Below the pieces are notes generated by a model, which saw only the letters and a program-made list of their open reading frames with translations, ran no database searches and was not told the origin of the DNA. Both the position numbers and the translations under genes were made by a program. This document shows positions 54,244-64,000 of a stretch of 64,000 bases of DNA, one piece after another. Source of the stretch: Kingdonia uniflora (Eukaryota; Streptophyta; Magnoliopsida; Ranunculales; Circaeasteraceae); contig JACGCM010002890.1 of assembly GCA_014058105.1 (NCBI GenBank), forward strand, positions 2,728,001 through 2,792,000. The letters are read 5' to 3'. The first letter of the stretch is position 1; each line of letters begins with the position of its first letter.

Positions 54244-55471
54244 AATACCCGCTCAAAGTATGGTTGTCGAATTGTAGCACAGATGAGTGGGATCAAATGC
54301 ACAAGGAGGTTTGGGAAAACAAATACTTACTAGGCCGAATTATGATTTTATAAATGATTAATCTAAAAAGAAGAAATAAAAAACTAATTATTAAACTTAA
54401 TGTGGGAAAGAGCTAAGGTTCAGACTTGGCCTCTACATTTCAAAGCGAGAATCGATATATAACTAGATCCTAATATCTCCACCCATCATATGTTCGTGCT
54501 AACACACATGCGATGTTATAAAATAAACTATTAAATCTATGGTCAAGCATTTAGTGGTTATGGTTTTAAGTGATGTTAAAGAGTATCTTAGAGAGTTATT
54601 AGCTCAACAATGGCTAGGCTTGAGTGAGCTCTCTAGTATTTCCTCTTGTTTAGATCTCCAAATCAAGTCTATAGGTAGTAGTACTTGTTTGTATCCGAAG
54701 TTACCGTATACCAAACTGAAGCTATGATTAAGCCTTCGATATGATGCACTAACTTATCAATCATAAAGTACTAATAGAAAACTAATTAGAACCTAATTAT
54801 TATCAATTATTGCTCATCTAGGAAGAGCCCTCATCCTAGCCTTAGCTAGGAGATTAACCGCTCATCTCGGAGTTCATCGCATTAGCAACTAAAAAAGACA
54901 TTAACAAAAATTAAACTAAAATAGAAGAAGAGACAATTAAATAAAACTTATAAATTTATCTCTTCTAAACTTGCTCTAATATGAGATACCCAATTATGAA
55001 GGGGGGAGGGTTCCTTTTATAGGAGAATGAACCCAAATTTAGAAACTATACACTACATTGTAAATAATATTTTCGCAATAATATCTTCTAATTTTACAAC
55101 CAATCACCTAAGATTCTTGCATTTAATTTCCTTAAGTGATGTAGAGATCGTTCTTCATGGAAACTCTTGCATATATCTTCAATATAAAATATCTTCAAGA
55201 ATCTTGGATGTAATATATTCTTTGATCTTATTCTCCATAAATATTTGTGTATATATTTCATCAATCTTGAGACCAAATATATTGTGCCTTTGACTTTTCG
55301 TGCTATGAACTGCTGGAGACACTTTTACTTGACTTAAAGAGCTTGGTTTCAAAAATCTATCTCCAATAGCTGTAATCAAACAAACGTACATAAGTACCCA
55401 AAATTAAATATAATGGACGACTAAAATACATGTTCAGGTATATTAAAAATGTCATAATTACGCGCTCATCA
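54244..55471 (-). mobile_element. Candidate 1.23-kb insertion (solo-LTR-like) in E8
   Basis: This non-coding, AT-rich segment interrupts the gag-protease region. AGCAA occurs on both sides (54239-54243 and 55472-55476). On the minus strand it begins TGATGAGCGCGTAATTATG, a plausible LTR start, but the other end (GCGGGTATT) lacks the CA expected of an LTR. Lines inside such as CTTTTATAGGAG (55013) look promoter-like. It could be a solo LTR of an unrelated element or another insertion type. Confidence 0.4.
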
Positions 55472-55720
55472 AGCAAGACCGCAGTCAAGCTCAACATCTT
55501 AAAATGATCAAAATCAAGAAAGGCAAGAAGCAAAAGAAGGATGACAGAATCACGTCCTACCGTAAAATGATATCTTTTTAAAAATTAGCCAAACTTCTAC
55601 CAAGCTTCAGTAAGGCCAAATGGCCATTTCATATTTCCTTTGAAGATTGCGATACCAGCCTTGTCAAATACGCTCACAATAATCTATTGGTAATAATGCT
55701 TAAAGTTGGACAAGATTATC
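55472..55720 (+). pseudogene. E8 protease, part before the E9 insertion
   Basis: The segment ISFEDCDTSLVKYAHNNLLV then IMLKVGQD corresponds to ISFIGCDTS...DPLVIMIKIEN of E4, just before the protease active site. E9 follows with target TTATC (55716-55720). Confidence 0.72.
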
Positions 55721-56592
55721 TGTAGTAGCCTACTCGCAGCCTTCTACTCGAAGCCTACTTGCAGCCTTCTACTCGAAGCCTTCTACTGGCAGCCTTCTAC
55801 TCGAAACCTTCTACTTGTAGCCTTCTACTTGAAGCCTTCTACTCGAAGCCTACTTCTACTCGAAGCCTTCTACTTCTACTCGAAGCCTTCTACTTGTAGC
55901 CTTCAACTTGTAGCCTTCTACTCGAAGCCTTCAACTTGCAGCCTTCTACTCGAAGCCTACTTCTACTCAAAGCCTTCTACTTCTACTCGAAGCATTCTAC
56001 TTGCAGCCTCCTACTTGCAGCCATCTACATGCAGCCTTCTACTTGAAGCCTTCTACTTGCAGCATTCTACTCGAAGCCTCGAGAACAGACTCCACACATC
56101 GCAGTAAAAATACTTCAACCATAGCTACACATGGTGAAAGTATAATCGGAAAGGCAGCTATCACATCAGATATCTTCGGAACCCATACCCTTGTCAGTAC
56201 AGACATGTCCGGCGCCCATACTTGCTCCAGAATATCCTGATAATAATCACGTAACCTGACCTACACTTGGTGACTCAGCTTCCTATACTTCTATAAATAG
56301 GAGAGATGGGAAACCAATTAGAGGTTGGGAGGTCTCCCTTCTAAGCTCTTTCCTTTTACCTTCGACCACCTTATAAAAGCCAATACTCGAACCTTCAATT
56401 ACTGATCAGTAATATAAATCTTTCTTAATAATCCTCATTCGGGGGTCGCATAGCGCCATATTCGGGCATCTTCGTAAGTATATTGTTTATTGATGTTCGG
56501 CATTCTAGATTATATGCTTGAATCCTTCGATTAAGGATAAACCCCGTGGTGTAAGAGTCAACTTCCCCTCTGAAAGAAGTCAGGCCCCTATA
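55721..56592 (+). repeat. E9 5' LTR (872 bp) with 14-bp array
   Basis: It starts TGTAGTAGCCTACTCGCAG and ends CCCCTATA. From about 55738 to 56080 it is made of some 24 copies of a 14-bp unit (AGCCTTCTACTTGC or ...CTCGA). TATAAATAG at 56292-56300 and the R/U5 block ATCCTCATTCGGGGGTCGCA near 56431 are conserved. Confidence 0.93.
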
Positions 56593-56609
56593 TTTGGCGC
56601 CGTCTGTGC
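56593..56609 (+). other. E9 primer-binding site
   Basis: TTTGGCGCCGTCTGTGC follows the LTR, one of the best-kept sites of the family. Confidence 0.8.
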
Positions 56610-56770
56610 TTTCCACCCTACCAATCACCTTCTCATCTTCCCCTACTTTTATTTTTAGCTTTAGCAGATTATCCTTAATGTCACCCATCCTCCATTCCAG
56701 ATTCTATCCACGCCGACAACTCCATTGACGGGTGTGGCCGCCCAAATAGCTTTCTTTCACAACACAGAAT
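56610..56770 (+). pseudogene. gag: E9 gag start remnant
   Basis: The sequence aligns by eye with E4 19395-19550: the pyrimidine-rich CTTCCCC...TTTTATTT leader, TTAATGTCACCCATCC in place of the ATGACACC start, and GCCGCCCAAATAGCT matching GCTGCCCAAATAGCC. It ends after about 150 bp. In other elements the gag start can contain packaging signals, which may be why it is kept. Confidence 0.65.
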
Positions 56771-56829
56771 AATCAAAACACAGTTTTTCTACACCAACTT
56801 CATCTCCTATCTTCAGTGAATTTCTTGGT

Positions 56830-57335
56830 TAAGCCATAGTAACTTGTCAGCCAATCGACCCGACTGATACTCGGAGACGACCTCGAGATTTTCCAAACCA
56901 GCAGATATACTTTGTTGTGGCTTAGGCCTTCGAAGTCTAGATATACTTCACTGTGGCTTAGGCCTTCGAAGTTCAGATATACTTCGCTGTGGCTTAGGCC
57001 ATCGAAGTTCAAAATATACATCGCTGTGGCTTAGGCCTTCGAAGTCCAGTCAATTTCTTGGTTTACCCTGGGTATCATGTCCACCCTCGCCCCGACTGAT
57101 ACTTGGGGGTGACCTTAAAATTTTCAAACTCCCAATTTCGAGCAAACTCGAGGGTTAAGGAAGATTAATACGTGGATGACCGGACCTTCGGGGATGCATT
57201 GGGAGCGAACTCGATAATGCTTCCATATGGCCCGCAATGCCGTCGAAGTCCAGTGAATTTTGTGGTTTCCTCTAAGTATCATGTCACCCTCGGCCCGACT
57301 GACACTTGGGGGCGACCTTGACATTTTTACAAACC
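56830..57335 (+). repeat. E9 post-pol tandem repeats with 36-bp sub-repeat
   Basis: Two and a half units of the ~195-bp family repeat (GGTATCATGTCCACCCT at 57071, GTATCATGTCACCCTC at 57276). Within 56905-57050 a sub-repeat of 36-37 bp, AGATATACTTCGCTGTGGCT plus TAGGCCTTCGAAGTC, occurs four times in a row. Confidence 0.82.
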
Positions 57336-60300
57336 CCCACCTTTTTACTTCAAACCTATCAAACTTCTGCTACAAACAGATCAAACTTTCACTTGAAACA
57401 GATCAGACTTCTACCTTTGATATCCTACTCGAAGGTGTCGAAGCCTATTCAAACAAATCAAACTTCTACTTCAAATAGATCAAACTTTTACTTCAAATAG
57501 ATTCGACTTCTACCTTCGACAGCCTTCTCGAAGGTGTCGAAGCCTACTTAAACAAATCAAACTTCTACTTCAAACAGATTAAACTTCTACTTCAAACAGA
57601 TCAAACCCATACTTCAAGAAGATCAGACTTCTACCTTCGACAGCTTTGACCGATCATAATTTTTACTTCACAAAGTTCAAACTTCAACTTCAGATCAGCC
57701 TTCTACATCGCCAGTTCAGGCTTTTAATTCAAATTAACCTTCTACCTCGATAGTTCAAACTTCTACTTTAGATCAGACTTCTACCTTTGACAGTTAACAC
57801 ATTTTATTTTACCAAGTTCAGACTTCTACCTTCAACAGCTTTGACCGATCACAATTTTCACGTCGCAAAGTTAAAACTTCTATTTTAGATCAGCCGTTTA
57901 CCACGATAGTTCAGACTTCTACTCCAGATCAGTCTTCTACATCGAAAGTTTAAACTTCTACTTCAGATCATCCATCTACCTCGATAGTTCAAACTTCTAC
58001 ATCAGATCAGACTTCTACCTACGATAGTTTACACTTTTCATTTTACCAAGTTAAGACTTTTACCTTCGACAGCTTTGACCGATCGTAATTTTTATTTCAC
58101 AAAGTTCTAACTTCTACTTCTGATCAGACTTCAACCTTCAACAACTTTGACTGATCATCATTTGCACTTCACAAAGTTCAGACTTCTACTTCAGATCAGA
58201 CTTCTGCCATCGATAATTCACACTTTTCATTTTACCAAGTTTAGACTTCTACCTTTGACAGCATCGGTCGATTATAATTTTCACTTCATAAAGTTCAAAC
58301 TTCTACTTCAGATTACCCTTATACCTCGACAGTTCAGACTTCTACTCCAGATCAGTCTTCTACCTCGAGTGTTTAGACTTTTACTTCAGATCAGCCTTCT
58401 ACCTTGACAGTTCAAGCTTCTACTTCAGATCAGACTTCTACCTTCGATAGTTCACAATTTTCATTTTACCAAGTTCAGACTTCTACCTTCAACTGCTTCG
58501 ACCGATCACAATTTTCACTTCACAAAGTTCTAACTTCTACTTCAGATAAGACTTCTACCTTAGACAGCTTCGACTGATCATAATTTCCACATCAAAAAGT
58601 TCAGACTTCTACCTTTAACAGTTTACACTTCTCATTTTAACAGGTTCAAACATCTACCTTCGACAGTTCAAAACTCTACATCAGATCAGCCTTCTACCTA
58701 AACAGTTTAGACATCAACTTCAGATCAGCCTTCTACCTCAGCAGTTTAGACTTCTATTTCAGATCAGCCTTCTACCACAGCAGTTCAGACTTCTACTTCA
58801 GATCAGCCTTCTACCTTGCCAGTTCAGACTACTACTTCAGATCAGCATTCTTCCCCGACAGTTCAAACTTCTACTTCAGATAAGACTTCAACCTTCGATA
58901 GTTCACACTTTTCATTTTACCAAGTTCAGACTTCTACCTTCGACAGCTTTGACCGTTCACAATTTTTACTTCACAAAGTTCAAAGATCTACTTCAAATCA
59001 GCCATATACCATGACAGTTCTGACCTCTACACCTGATCAGTCTTTTACCTCGACAGTTCAGACTTCTACTTCAGATCAGCCTTTTGCCTCGACAGCTCAA
59101 ACTACTTCTTCAAATCAGACTTCTAGCTTTGACTGTTCACACTTATCATTTTACCAAGTTTTGACTTCTACCTTCGAAATCTTCGACTGATCACAATTTT
59201 CAATTCACAAAGATCAAACTTCTACTTCAGATCAGACTTCTACCTTTGACAGCTTTGACCGATCAAAATTTTCATTTCACAAAGTTCAAACTTCTACTTC
59301 AGATCAGACTTCTACCTTCGACAACTTTGACCGATCACAATATTCACTTTACAAATTTTAGACTTCTATTTCAGATCAGCCTTCTACCTCGACAGTTTAG
59401 ACTTCTACTTCAAATCAGACTTCTACCTTTGACAGTTTGTACTTTTCATTTTACCAAGTTCAAACTTCAACCTTTGACAGTTCTGACTTCAACTTCAGAT
59501 CAGTCATCTACCTCGACAGTTCAGACTTTTACTTCAGATCGGTCTTTTACCTCGACAGTTCAAACTTCTACTCAAGATAAGTCTTCTACCTTGACAGTTC
59601 AGACTTTTACTTCAGATCAGCCTTCTACCTCGACAGTTCAAACTTCTTCTTCAGATTAGACTTCTACATTCGATAGTTCACACTTTTCATTTTACCAAGT
59701 TCAGAATTCTACCATCGACAGCTTCGATCGATCATAATTTTCATTTTACAAAGTTTAAAATTTTATTTTAGATCAGACTTCTACCTTCGACAGCTTCAAA
59801 CGATCACTATTTTAACTTTACAAAGTACGGATTTCTACTTCAGATTAAACTTCTACCTTCTTCTGCTTTGACCGATCACCATTTTCATATTACAAAGTTC
59901 AAAATCCTACTTTAGATCAGACTTCTACCTTCGACAGCTTCGGCTGATCACAATTTCTACTTCACAAAGTTCATACTTCTACTTCAGATTTGACTTTTTC
60001 CTTCTACAGTTCACACTTCAAATTTTATCAAGTTTAAACTTCTACCTTTGACAGTTCATACATCTACTTCAGATCAGCCTTCTACCTCGACAGTTCAGAC
60101 TTTTACTTCAGATCAGTCTTCTATCGCGGCAGTTATGACTTCTACTCAAGAATAGTGTTCTACCTTAACTATTCAGACATCTACTTCAGATCAGCCTTCT
60201 ACCTCGACAGTTCAAACTTCTTCTTCAAATCAGACTTCTACATTCGACAGTTCACACTTTTCATTTTACCAAGTTCAGACTTTTACTATCGACAGCTTTG

Positions 60301-61110
60301 ATCGATCATAATTTTCATTTCACAAAGTTTAAACTTTTATTTCAGATCAGACTTTTACCTTCGATAGCTTCAAACGATCACTATTTTAACTTTACAAAGT
60401 ACGGACTTCTTCTTCAGATTAAACATCTACCTTCTACTGTTTCGACCGATCACAATTTTCACTTCACAAAGTTCAAACTTCTACTTCAGATCAGACTTCT
60501 ACCTTCGACTGCTTCGACTGATCGCAATTTTCACTTTACAAAGTTAAGACATCTACTTCAGATCAGACTTCTACCTTCGACAGTTTACACTTCTCATTTT
60601 ACCAAGTTCAAACTTCAACCTTCGACAGTTCAGACATCTACTTCAGATCAGCCTTCTTCCTCGACAGTTCAGACTTCTATTTTAGATCAGCCTTTTACCT
60701 CGACAGTTTAGACTTCTACTTCTGATCAACCATCTACCTCCACAGTTCAGACTTCTACTTCTGATCAGTCTTCTACCTTAATAGTTTAGACTTCTACTTC
60801 AGATCAGCCTTCTACCTTGACAGTTCAGACTTCTGCTTCAGATCAATATTTTACCTCGACAGTTCAGACTTCTACATCAGATCATCCTTTTACCTCGGCA
60901 GTTCAAACTTCTACTTCAGATCAGCCTTCCACCTTGCCAGTTTAGACTTCTACTTCATATCAGACTTTTACCTCGACAGATTAACCTTCTACCTCAACAG
61001 CTTAGACTTCCACTTCACCAAGCTCAGACTTTTACTCTGTCAGCTCAGACTTTGACATCAACAGCTCAAACTTCGACATCAACAAATTTCACTTTTTCCT
61101 TTACCTAGTT
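57336..61110 (+). repeat. E9 internal array of 39-bp repeats (3.8 kb)
   Basis: The basic unit is 39 bp: CAGACTTCTACTTCAGATCA followed by GCCTTCTACCTCGACAGTT. It is interspersed at intervals of about 170-330 bp by a longer block with TTTTCATTTTACCAAGTTC and CGATCACAATTTTCACTTCA. Because 39 is a multiple of three, long open frames arise (for example 124 residues at 58816 and 137 at 59246 and 60298) reading the period QTSTSDQPSTSTV. I see no start context or conserved frame across the array, so I call it a repeat, not a gene. Confidence 0.9.
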
Positions 61111-61460
61111 CAGACTTCTACTTCGAAAGGTCAAATACTTCACCAAGTTTAGACGTACAACTCAAATAGAAAACACGAATACCCTTTTATATCCATCAAA
61201 AATCTCAGCAACCTAGCAAGAAGCCCCAATTTATCATCGGGACGCTGCTCGCTCATAGCCGCCACAGCTCCAGCTCCACCATCTGTTTTGCAAATGATTC
61301 TAATAAACTCAAACGGTGGCTGCGAAATAGACCTATCATCTGAATTACCCCCCACTAACATTTCTTTATTACCAGAAAACCAACAGTCAAACCGCTCAAC
61401 TCCAATACCAAACAGTTTTCACAACAAAGGCCTCTAAAACTATTTTCGAGACCATCGCTG
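61111..61460 (+). other. E9 3' internal region
   Basis: The last part (61370-61460, with ACCAACAGTCAAACCGCTCA and CCAAACAGTTTTC) matches the DNA just before the E4 purine tract (30950-31030). The part before it (61150-61360) has an open minus-strand frame of 70 residues without a known domain. It lies where antisense ORF1 would begin and may be its last trace. Confidence 0.5.
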
Positions 61461-61472
61461 AGAGGGGGCGAA
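61460..61472 (+). other. E9 polypurine tract
   Basis: GAGAGGGGGCGAA lies directly before the 3' LTR. It is longer and cleaner than the E4 copy. Confidence 0.82.
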
Positions 61473-62428
61473 TGCAGCAGCCCACTCGCAGTATTCTACT
61501 CGAAGCCTACTCGCAGCCTTCTACTTTTAGCCTTCTACTCGAAGCCTTCTACTTGCTGCCTTCTACTAGAAGCCTTCTACTTGTAGCCTTCTACACGAAG
61601 CCAACTTCTACTTGAAGCCTTCTACTTGTACTTGAAGCCTTCTACTCTCAGCCTTCTACTTGCAGCCTTTTACTTGTAGCCTTCTACTCGAAGCCTTCTA
61701 CTTGCAGCCCTCTACTTGAAGCCTTCTACTTGCAACCCCCTACTCAAAGCCTACTTCTTCTTGAAGCCTTTTACTTCTACTTGAAGCCTTCTACTTGCAG
61801 CTTTCTACTTGCAGCCTTCTACTTGCAGTCTTCTACTTGCAGTCTTCTACTTGCAGCCTTCAACTTGCAGCCTTCTACTTGAAGACTTCAACATACAGCC
61901 TTCTACTCGAAGCCTCGAGAACAGACTCCACACATCGCAGCAGAAATACTTTGACCATAGCTGCACATGGTCGAAGTATGATGGGACAGGCAGCTATCAC
62001 ATCAGACATGTTCGGCGTCCATTCCCTTGTCAGTACAGATATGTCCGACGCCCATACTTGCTTTAGAATATCCTGACAGTAATCATGTAGCCTGGCCTAC
62101 ACTTGGTGACTCAGCTTCCTTTACTTCTATAAATAGGAGAGAAGGGAAACCAAGTACAGGTTGGGAGGTCTCCCCTCTGAGCTCTTACATTTTAACTTCG
62201 ACCACCCTGTAAAAGCCAGTTCTTGAGCCTTTAATTACTCATTAGTAATATAAATCTCTCTTAAAAATCCCCATTTGGAGGTCATAGAGCTCCACATTCG
62301 GGCCTCTACGCAAGTATATTGTTTATTGATTTTCTGCATTCTAGATTATATGTTTGAATCCTCCGATTAAGGATAAACCCCGTGGTGTAAGAGCTGACTT
62401 CATCTCCAAAAGAAGTCAGGCCCCTACA
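61473..62428 (+). repeat. E9 3' LTR (956 bp) with 14-bp array
   Basis: It starts TGCAGCAGCCCACTCGCAG and ends CCCCTACA, followed by TTATC. The 14-bp array spans about 61488-61915, some 30 copies. It is 84 bp longer than the 5' LTR, equal to six units. Outside the array the two LTRs look very similar. TATAAATAG is at 62128-62136. Confidence 0.93.
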
Positions 62429-62433
62429 TTATC

Positions 62434-62830
62434 TGCAGACAATGCTTGTCAAAACGGGAAGTGCTTCTAATGTACTATTTAAAAGTGTCGTTAATGTTTT
62501 AAGGCCTCTGAGATTCAGACAAAGCCTCAACATTAACTATTATAGGATTTAATGGTTTAAAAAAATTAGCCATGGGAGAGATCACTTTGCCTGTCCAAGC
62601 AGGACCATAGACCACCTTCGTCAAATTCATTATTATTGATGTTGAGTCAAAATTCTTGGGGATCTTAGGAAAAAGTTGGCTCCACTCCAGCAAAGCGCTT
62701 CCTTTAACATACTATCTGGCATTACATTTTCTAATAGATCATGGTCTTTTTGAAATTAAAGGGAGCCAGGCCATGGTACAAATGTGCGAAAACACCACCG
62801 CGAACTCTCAGGCTTCCAAACTCTTAAAAT
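62434..62830 (+). pseudogene. E8 protease, part after the E9 insertion
   Basis: It resumes with TMLVKTGSASNVLFKS, where the catalytic D-T-G is K-T-G. Then come GFNGLKKLAMGEITLPVQAG, FVKFIIIDVESKFLGILGKS and WLHSSKALPLTYYLALHFLI. Family conservation ends at about 62830, where E10 LTR sequence starts. Confidence 0.78.
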
Positions 62831-63440
62831 CATAGCTGTAGTGGCGTATTTTCTATAAGGAAAATGCGATAATAGGCTAAACAAATAAGATTTTATGTGA
62901 AAAACTCAGTAAAAGCTGAGAAAAACCACAACCTCATGGAGGATTTTGATTTAAAATCCAGTATGTTGCTAGTTATTACAATTTTTAAAGTGACAGTAGG
63001 GTAAGGAAGTAAGAATAGTAAAATAGCAGATTCTGGGGGTACGAATAATCTATTTTCTGCCTAAATTTATAGTAGATACAGGCAGTTTACAAAAAGAATG
63101 AAACGGTCTCCTATTTTGGGGGGAGTGGGTGAACTTCGCAGATCTCTAACAACTCTTTCTTGACTAGGCACTACGCCTACTATTGGTAGGTCGAGGACTT
63201 ATGGTAGCTTCTCGACTGCTATCTGTCTTCAACTATGCAATACTGACTGTCTTCGACTGTGTAATGCCGGCTTATCCTTGTCAAATCTGGGAAATATATT
63301 ACTATAATCGCCTCTTTCTCGACAAAAGTACTTGTAGTTTTGTCAAGAAGAAGTCAAAATTTGAAAAGGTTGCTGATATCTGTAAAAGTTTTCCTGTTGT
63401 TATTTTTAAGGTTAAAGCGAAGTGAATCTGGTCGTGTCAT
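62831..63440 (-). repeat. E10 3' LTR (about 610 bp)
   Basis: On the plus strand it begins TGTAGTGGCG (compare TGTAATGGCC of the E5 LTR). It has the same middle block, GTGAAAAACTCAGTAAAAGC then AACCTCATGGAGGATTTT at about 62935, aligned with GTGGAAAACCTCTGAATAGG and GACCTCGTATAGAGTATTTT of E5. The outer end GTGTCA is followed by TTCCCGAGGAG, a possible reversed purine tract. It belongs to the E5 subfamily. The boundary at 63440 is tentative. Confidence 0.45.
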
Positions 63441-63490
63441 TCCCGAGGAGTAATTAATACGGGACTTTGAATATGGCAGTTTCAAGGTAG

Positions 63491-63500
63491 TATAAATAGG
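63491..63500 (+). promoter_or_regulatory. TATA box before the 63539 ORF
   Basis: TATAAATAGG lies 39 bp before the last base preceding ATG 63539. The E5 antisense ORF1 has the same arrangement, with TATATAAATAG 52 bp before its ATG. Confidence 0.5.
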
Positions 63501-63538
63501 TTGTTTGAAGAAGAGTTTTGTAGTGGTGGATTGAGAAG

Positions 63539-63910
63539 ATGACGTCCCATGTGTGGCATAACGAGTTTTCGGAGGATGAAGCCGGTGATCAATCTGAGGT
63601 AAAGCTTTGTCCCAAACCGATGCTTTGGTATCCTTCAATTAGTATTTTCATTGTATGGAGTGCGGGGGGAGGTAGAGTCAGAAAATGTTTGTATCCTTTG
63701 AATCCGTCGGGTTCACTATACAGTGCTGAAGGTAATGAAATGTATCAAATTGGGGGAGAAGGGGTTATTGCTTTTAGTGAAGACGAGGATGTAACAGCTG
63801 GATGGGCATCTAGGGATCTTACCGAACGAAGGAGGCTTCTTCAATTTTTAACTACCTTTCATCTATACAGGCAACTCTGTTTAGAAGTTCCCAAACCTAA
63901 GATTCATTGA
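63539..63910 (+). CDS. Uncharacterised 123-residue ORF, probable E10 antisense ORF1
   Basis: An uninterrupted frame runs from ATG 63539 (first ATG after the TATA box) to TGA at 63908. It opens MTSHVWHNEFSEDEAGDQ, acidic, then has a hydrophobic patch (YPSISIFIVWSAGGG), a GEGVIAFSEDEDVTAGW part and a basic RDLTERRRLLQFL. No signal peptide, membrane segment or known domain is recognised. Its position beside an E5-type LTR fits antisense ORF1, but I see no clear similarity to the E4 or E5 versions. It may be a first exon continuing past the window. Confidence 0.45.
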   Translation: MTSHVWHNEFSEDEAGDQSEVKLCPKPMLWYPSISIFIVWSAGGGRVRKCLYPLNPSGSLYSAEGNEMYQIGGEGVIAFSEDEDVTAGWASRDLTERRRLLQFLTTFHLYRQLCLEVPKPKIH

Positions 63911-64000
63911 GTTTCTTAGGATATTGTTACCCCTGTTGTCAGAGATAATGCCGGATTCTTGTGAAAAGAAGCACAAAGCAATTAGTTCTTTAGGTTGAAT
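63911..64000 (+). other. Right edge, no assigned feature
   Basis: The sequence continues without a gene call. It may be the intron or continuation of the preceding antisense ORF. Confidence 0.3.

Larger units (their letters stand above)
55721..62428 (+). mobile_element. E9: non-autonomous Ty3/gypsy derivative, TSD TTATC
   Basis: This 6.7-kb element has two LTRs, primer site and polypurine tract of the main family, flanked by a perfect 5-bp duplication TTATC (55716-55720 and 62429-62433). Inside it keeps only about 150 bp of the gag start, the post-pol repeats and the last ~150 bp before the purine tract. The space where pol and the antisense genes should be is filled by a 39-bp tandem array. 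It would need Gag, RT and integrase from an autonomous relative. Confidence 0.93.

Noticed and set aside
55738..56080. Regular 14-bp units as a possible CRISPR array
   Set aside because: The units are contiguous without spacers, sit in an LTR, and the DNA is plant.
58816..60711. 124-137-codon frames inside the E9 array
   Set aside because: They are explained by a 39-bp repeat unit that lacks stops in that frame; frames change repeatedly along the array.
1..64000. tRNA, rRNA or host protein-coding genes
   Set aside because: I looked for cloverleaf-like tRNA features and conserved host proteins and saw none; all recognisable proteins are transposon proteins.
1..64000. Integrated pararetrovirus or other viral sequence
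   Set aside because: No movement protein, coat protein or virus-type RT context; every RT here has Ty3/gypsy or LINE neighbours.

Overview
The window is plant nuclear DNA, almost certainly from a eudicot-type genome with long blocks of retrotransposons between genes. I find no convincing host gene, tRNA, rRNA or CRISPR array. Nearly everything is a stack of transposable elements, most of them one family of Ty3/gypsy LTR retrotransposons. This family has LTRs of about 0.7-0.95 kb starting TGTAGTAGCCTACTC and a primer-binding site of the form ATTGGCGYCGTCTGTG. Its gag carries a CX2HX4HX4C knuckle, and pol runs protease-RT-RNase H-integrase. After pol come ~195-bp tandem repeats, and then a long block read on the opposite strand, ending at a purine tract (GAGNGGGGNCGAA) and the 3' LTR. 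This layout fits the Tat lineage; that assignment is inference.

Elements are named by position. 1-15564: four same-orientation (minus) copies nested like Russian dolls. E0 (LTR end at 96) sits in the integrase of E1 (97-6075 visible). E1 sits in the antisense gene of E2 (6076-13601). E2 sits in the gag of E3 (13602-15564). 15565-15885 is a short orphan segment. 15885-35240 is a plant L1-type LINE on the minus strand, split in its RT domain by the full-length 13.1-kb element E4 (18661-31759, plus strand, TSD AGGGA/AGGGT). 35657-43066 is E5 (minus, 5' half missing). It meets E6 (43067-46049, plus, 5' half missing) head to head, and E6 contains a solo LTR with TSD TCTAT. 46050-47425 is the 5' end of a Ty1/copia element. 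48450-50086 is a decayed Ty3 pol (E7) holding a 330-bp MITE. 50087-52023 is an internally deleted hAT transposon. 52024-62830 is a decayed Ty3 element (E8) whose protease is split by E9 (55721-62428). E9 is a non-autonomous member of the main family with a perfect TTATC duplication, containing a 3.8-kb array of 39-bp repeats. 62831-64000 is the 3' LTR and start of the antisense block of E10, which runs off the right edge.

The most interesting content is the antisense gene block between pol and the 3' LTR. It is recognisable in E2, E4 and E5, and probably begins in E10. It has its own TATA boxes, a conserved domain resembling the 'putative gypsy type transposon' (Transposase_28-like) family, and a short GT-AG intron before a coiled-coil tail in two copies. 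No autonomous copy in the window could encode its full protein set: all have stops, frameshifts, deletions or lost catalytic residues. Domain limits in these pseudogenes are approximate, usually to within about 50-100 bp.
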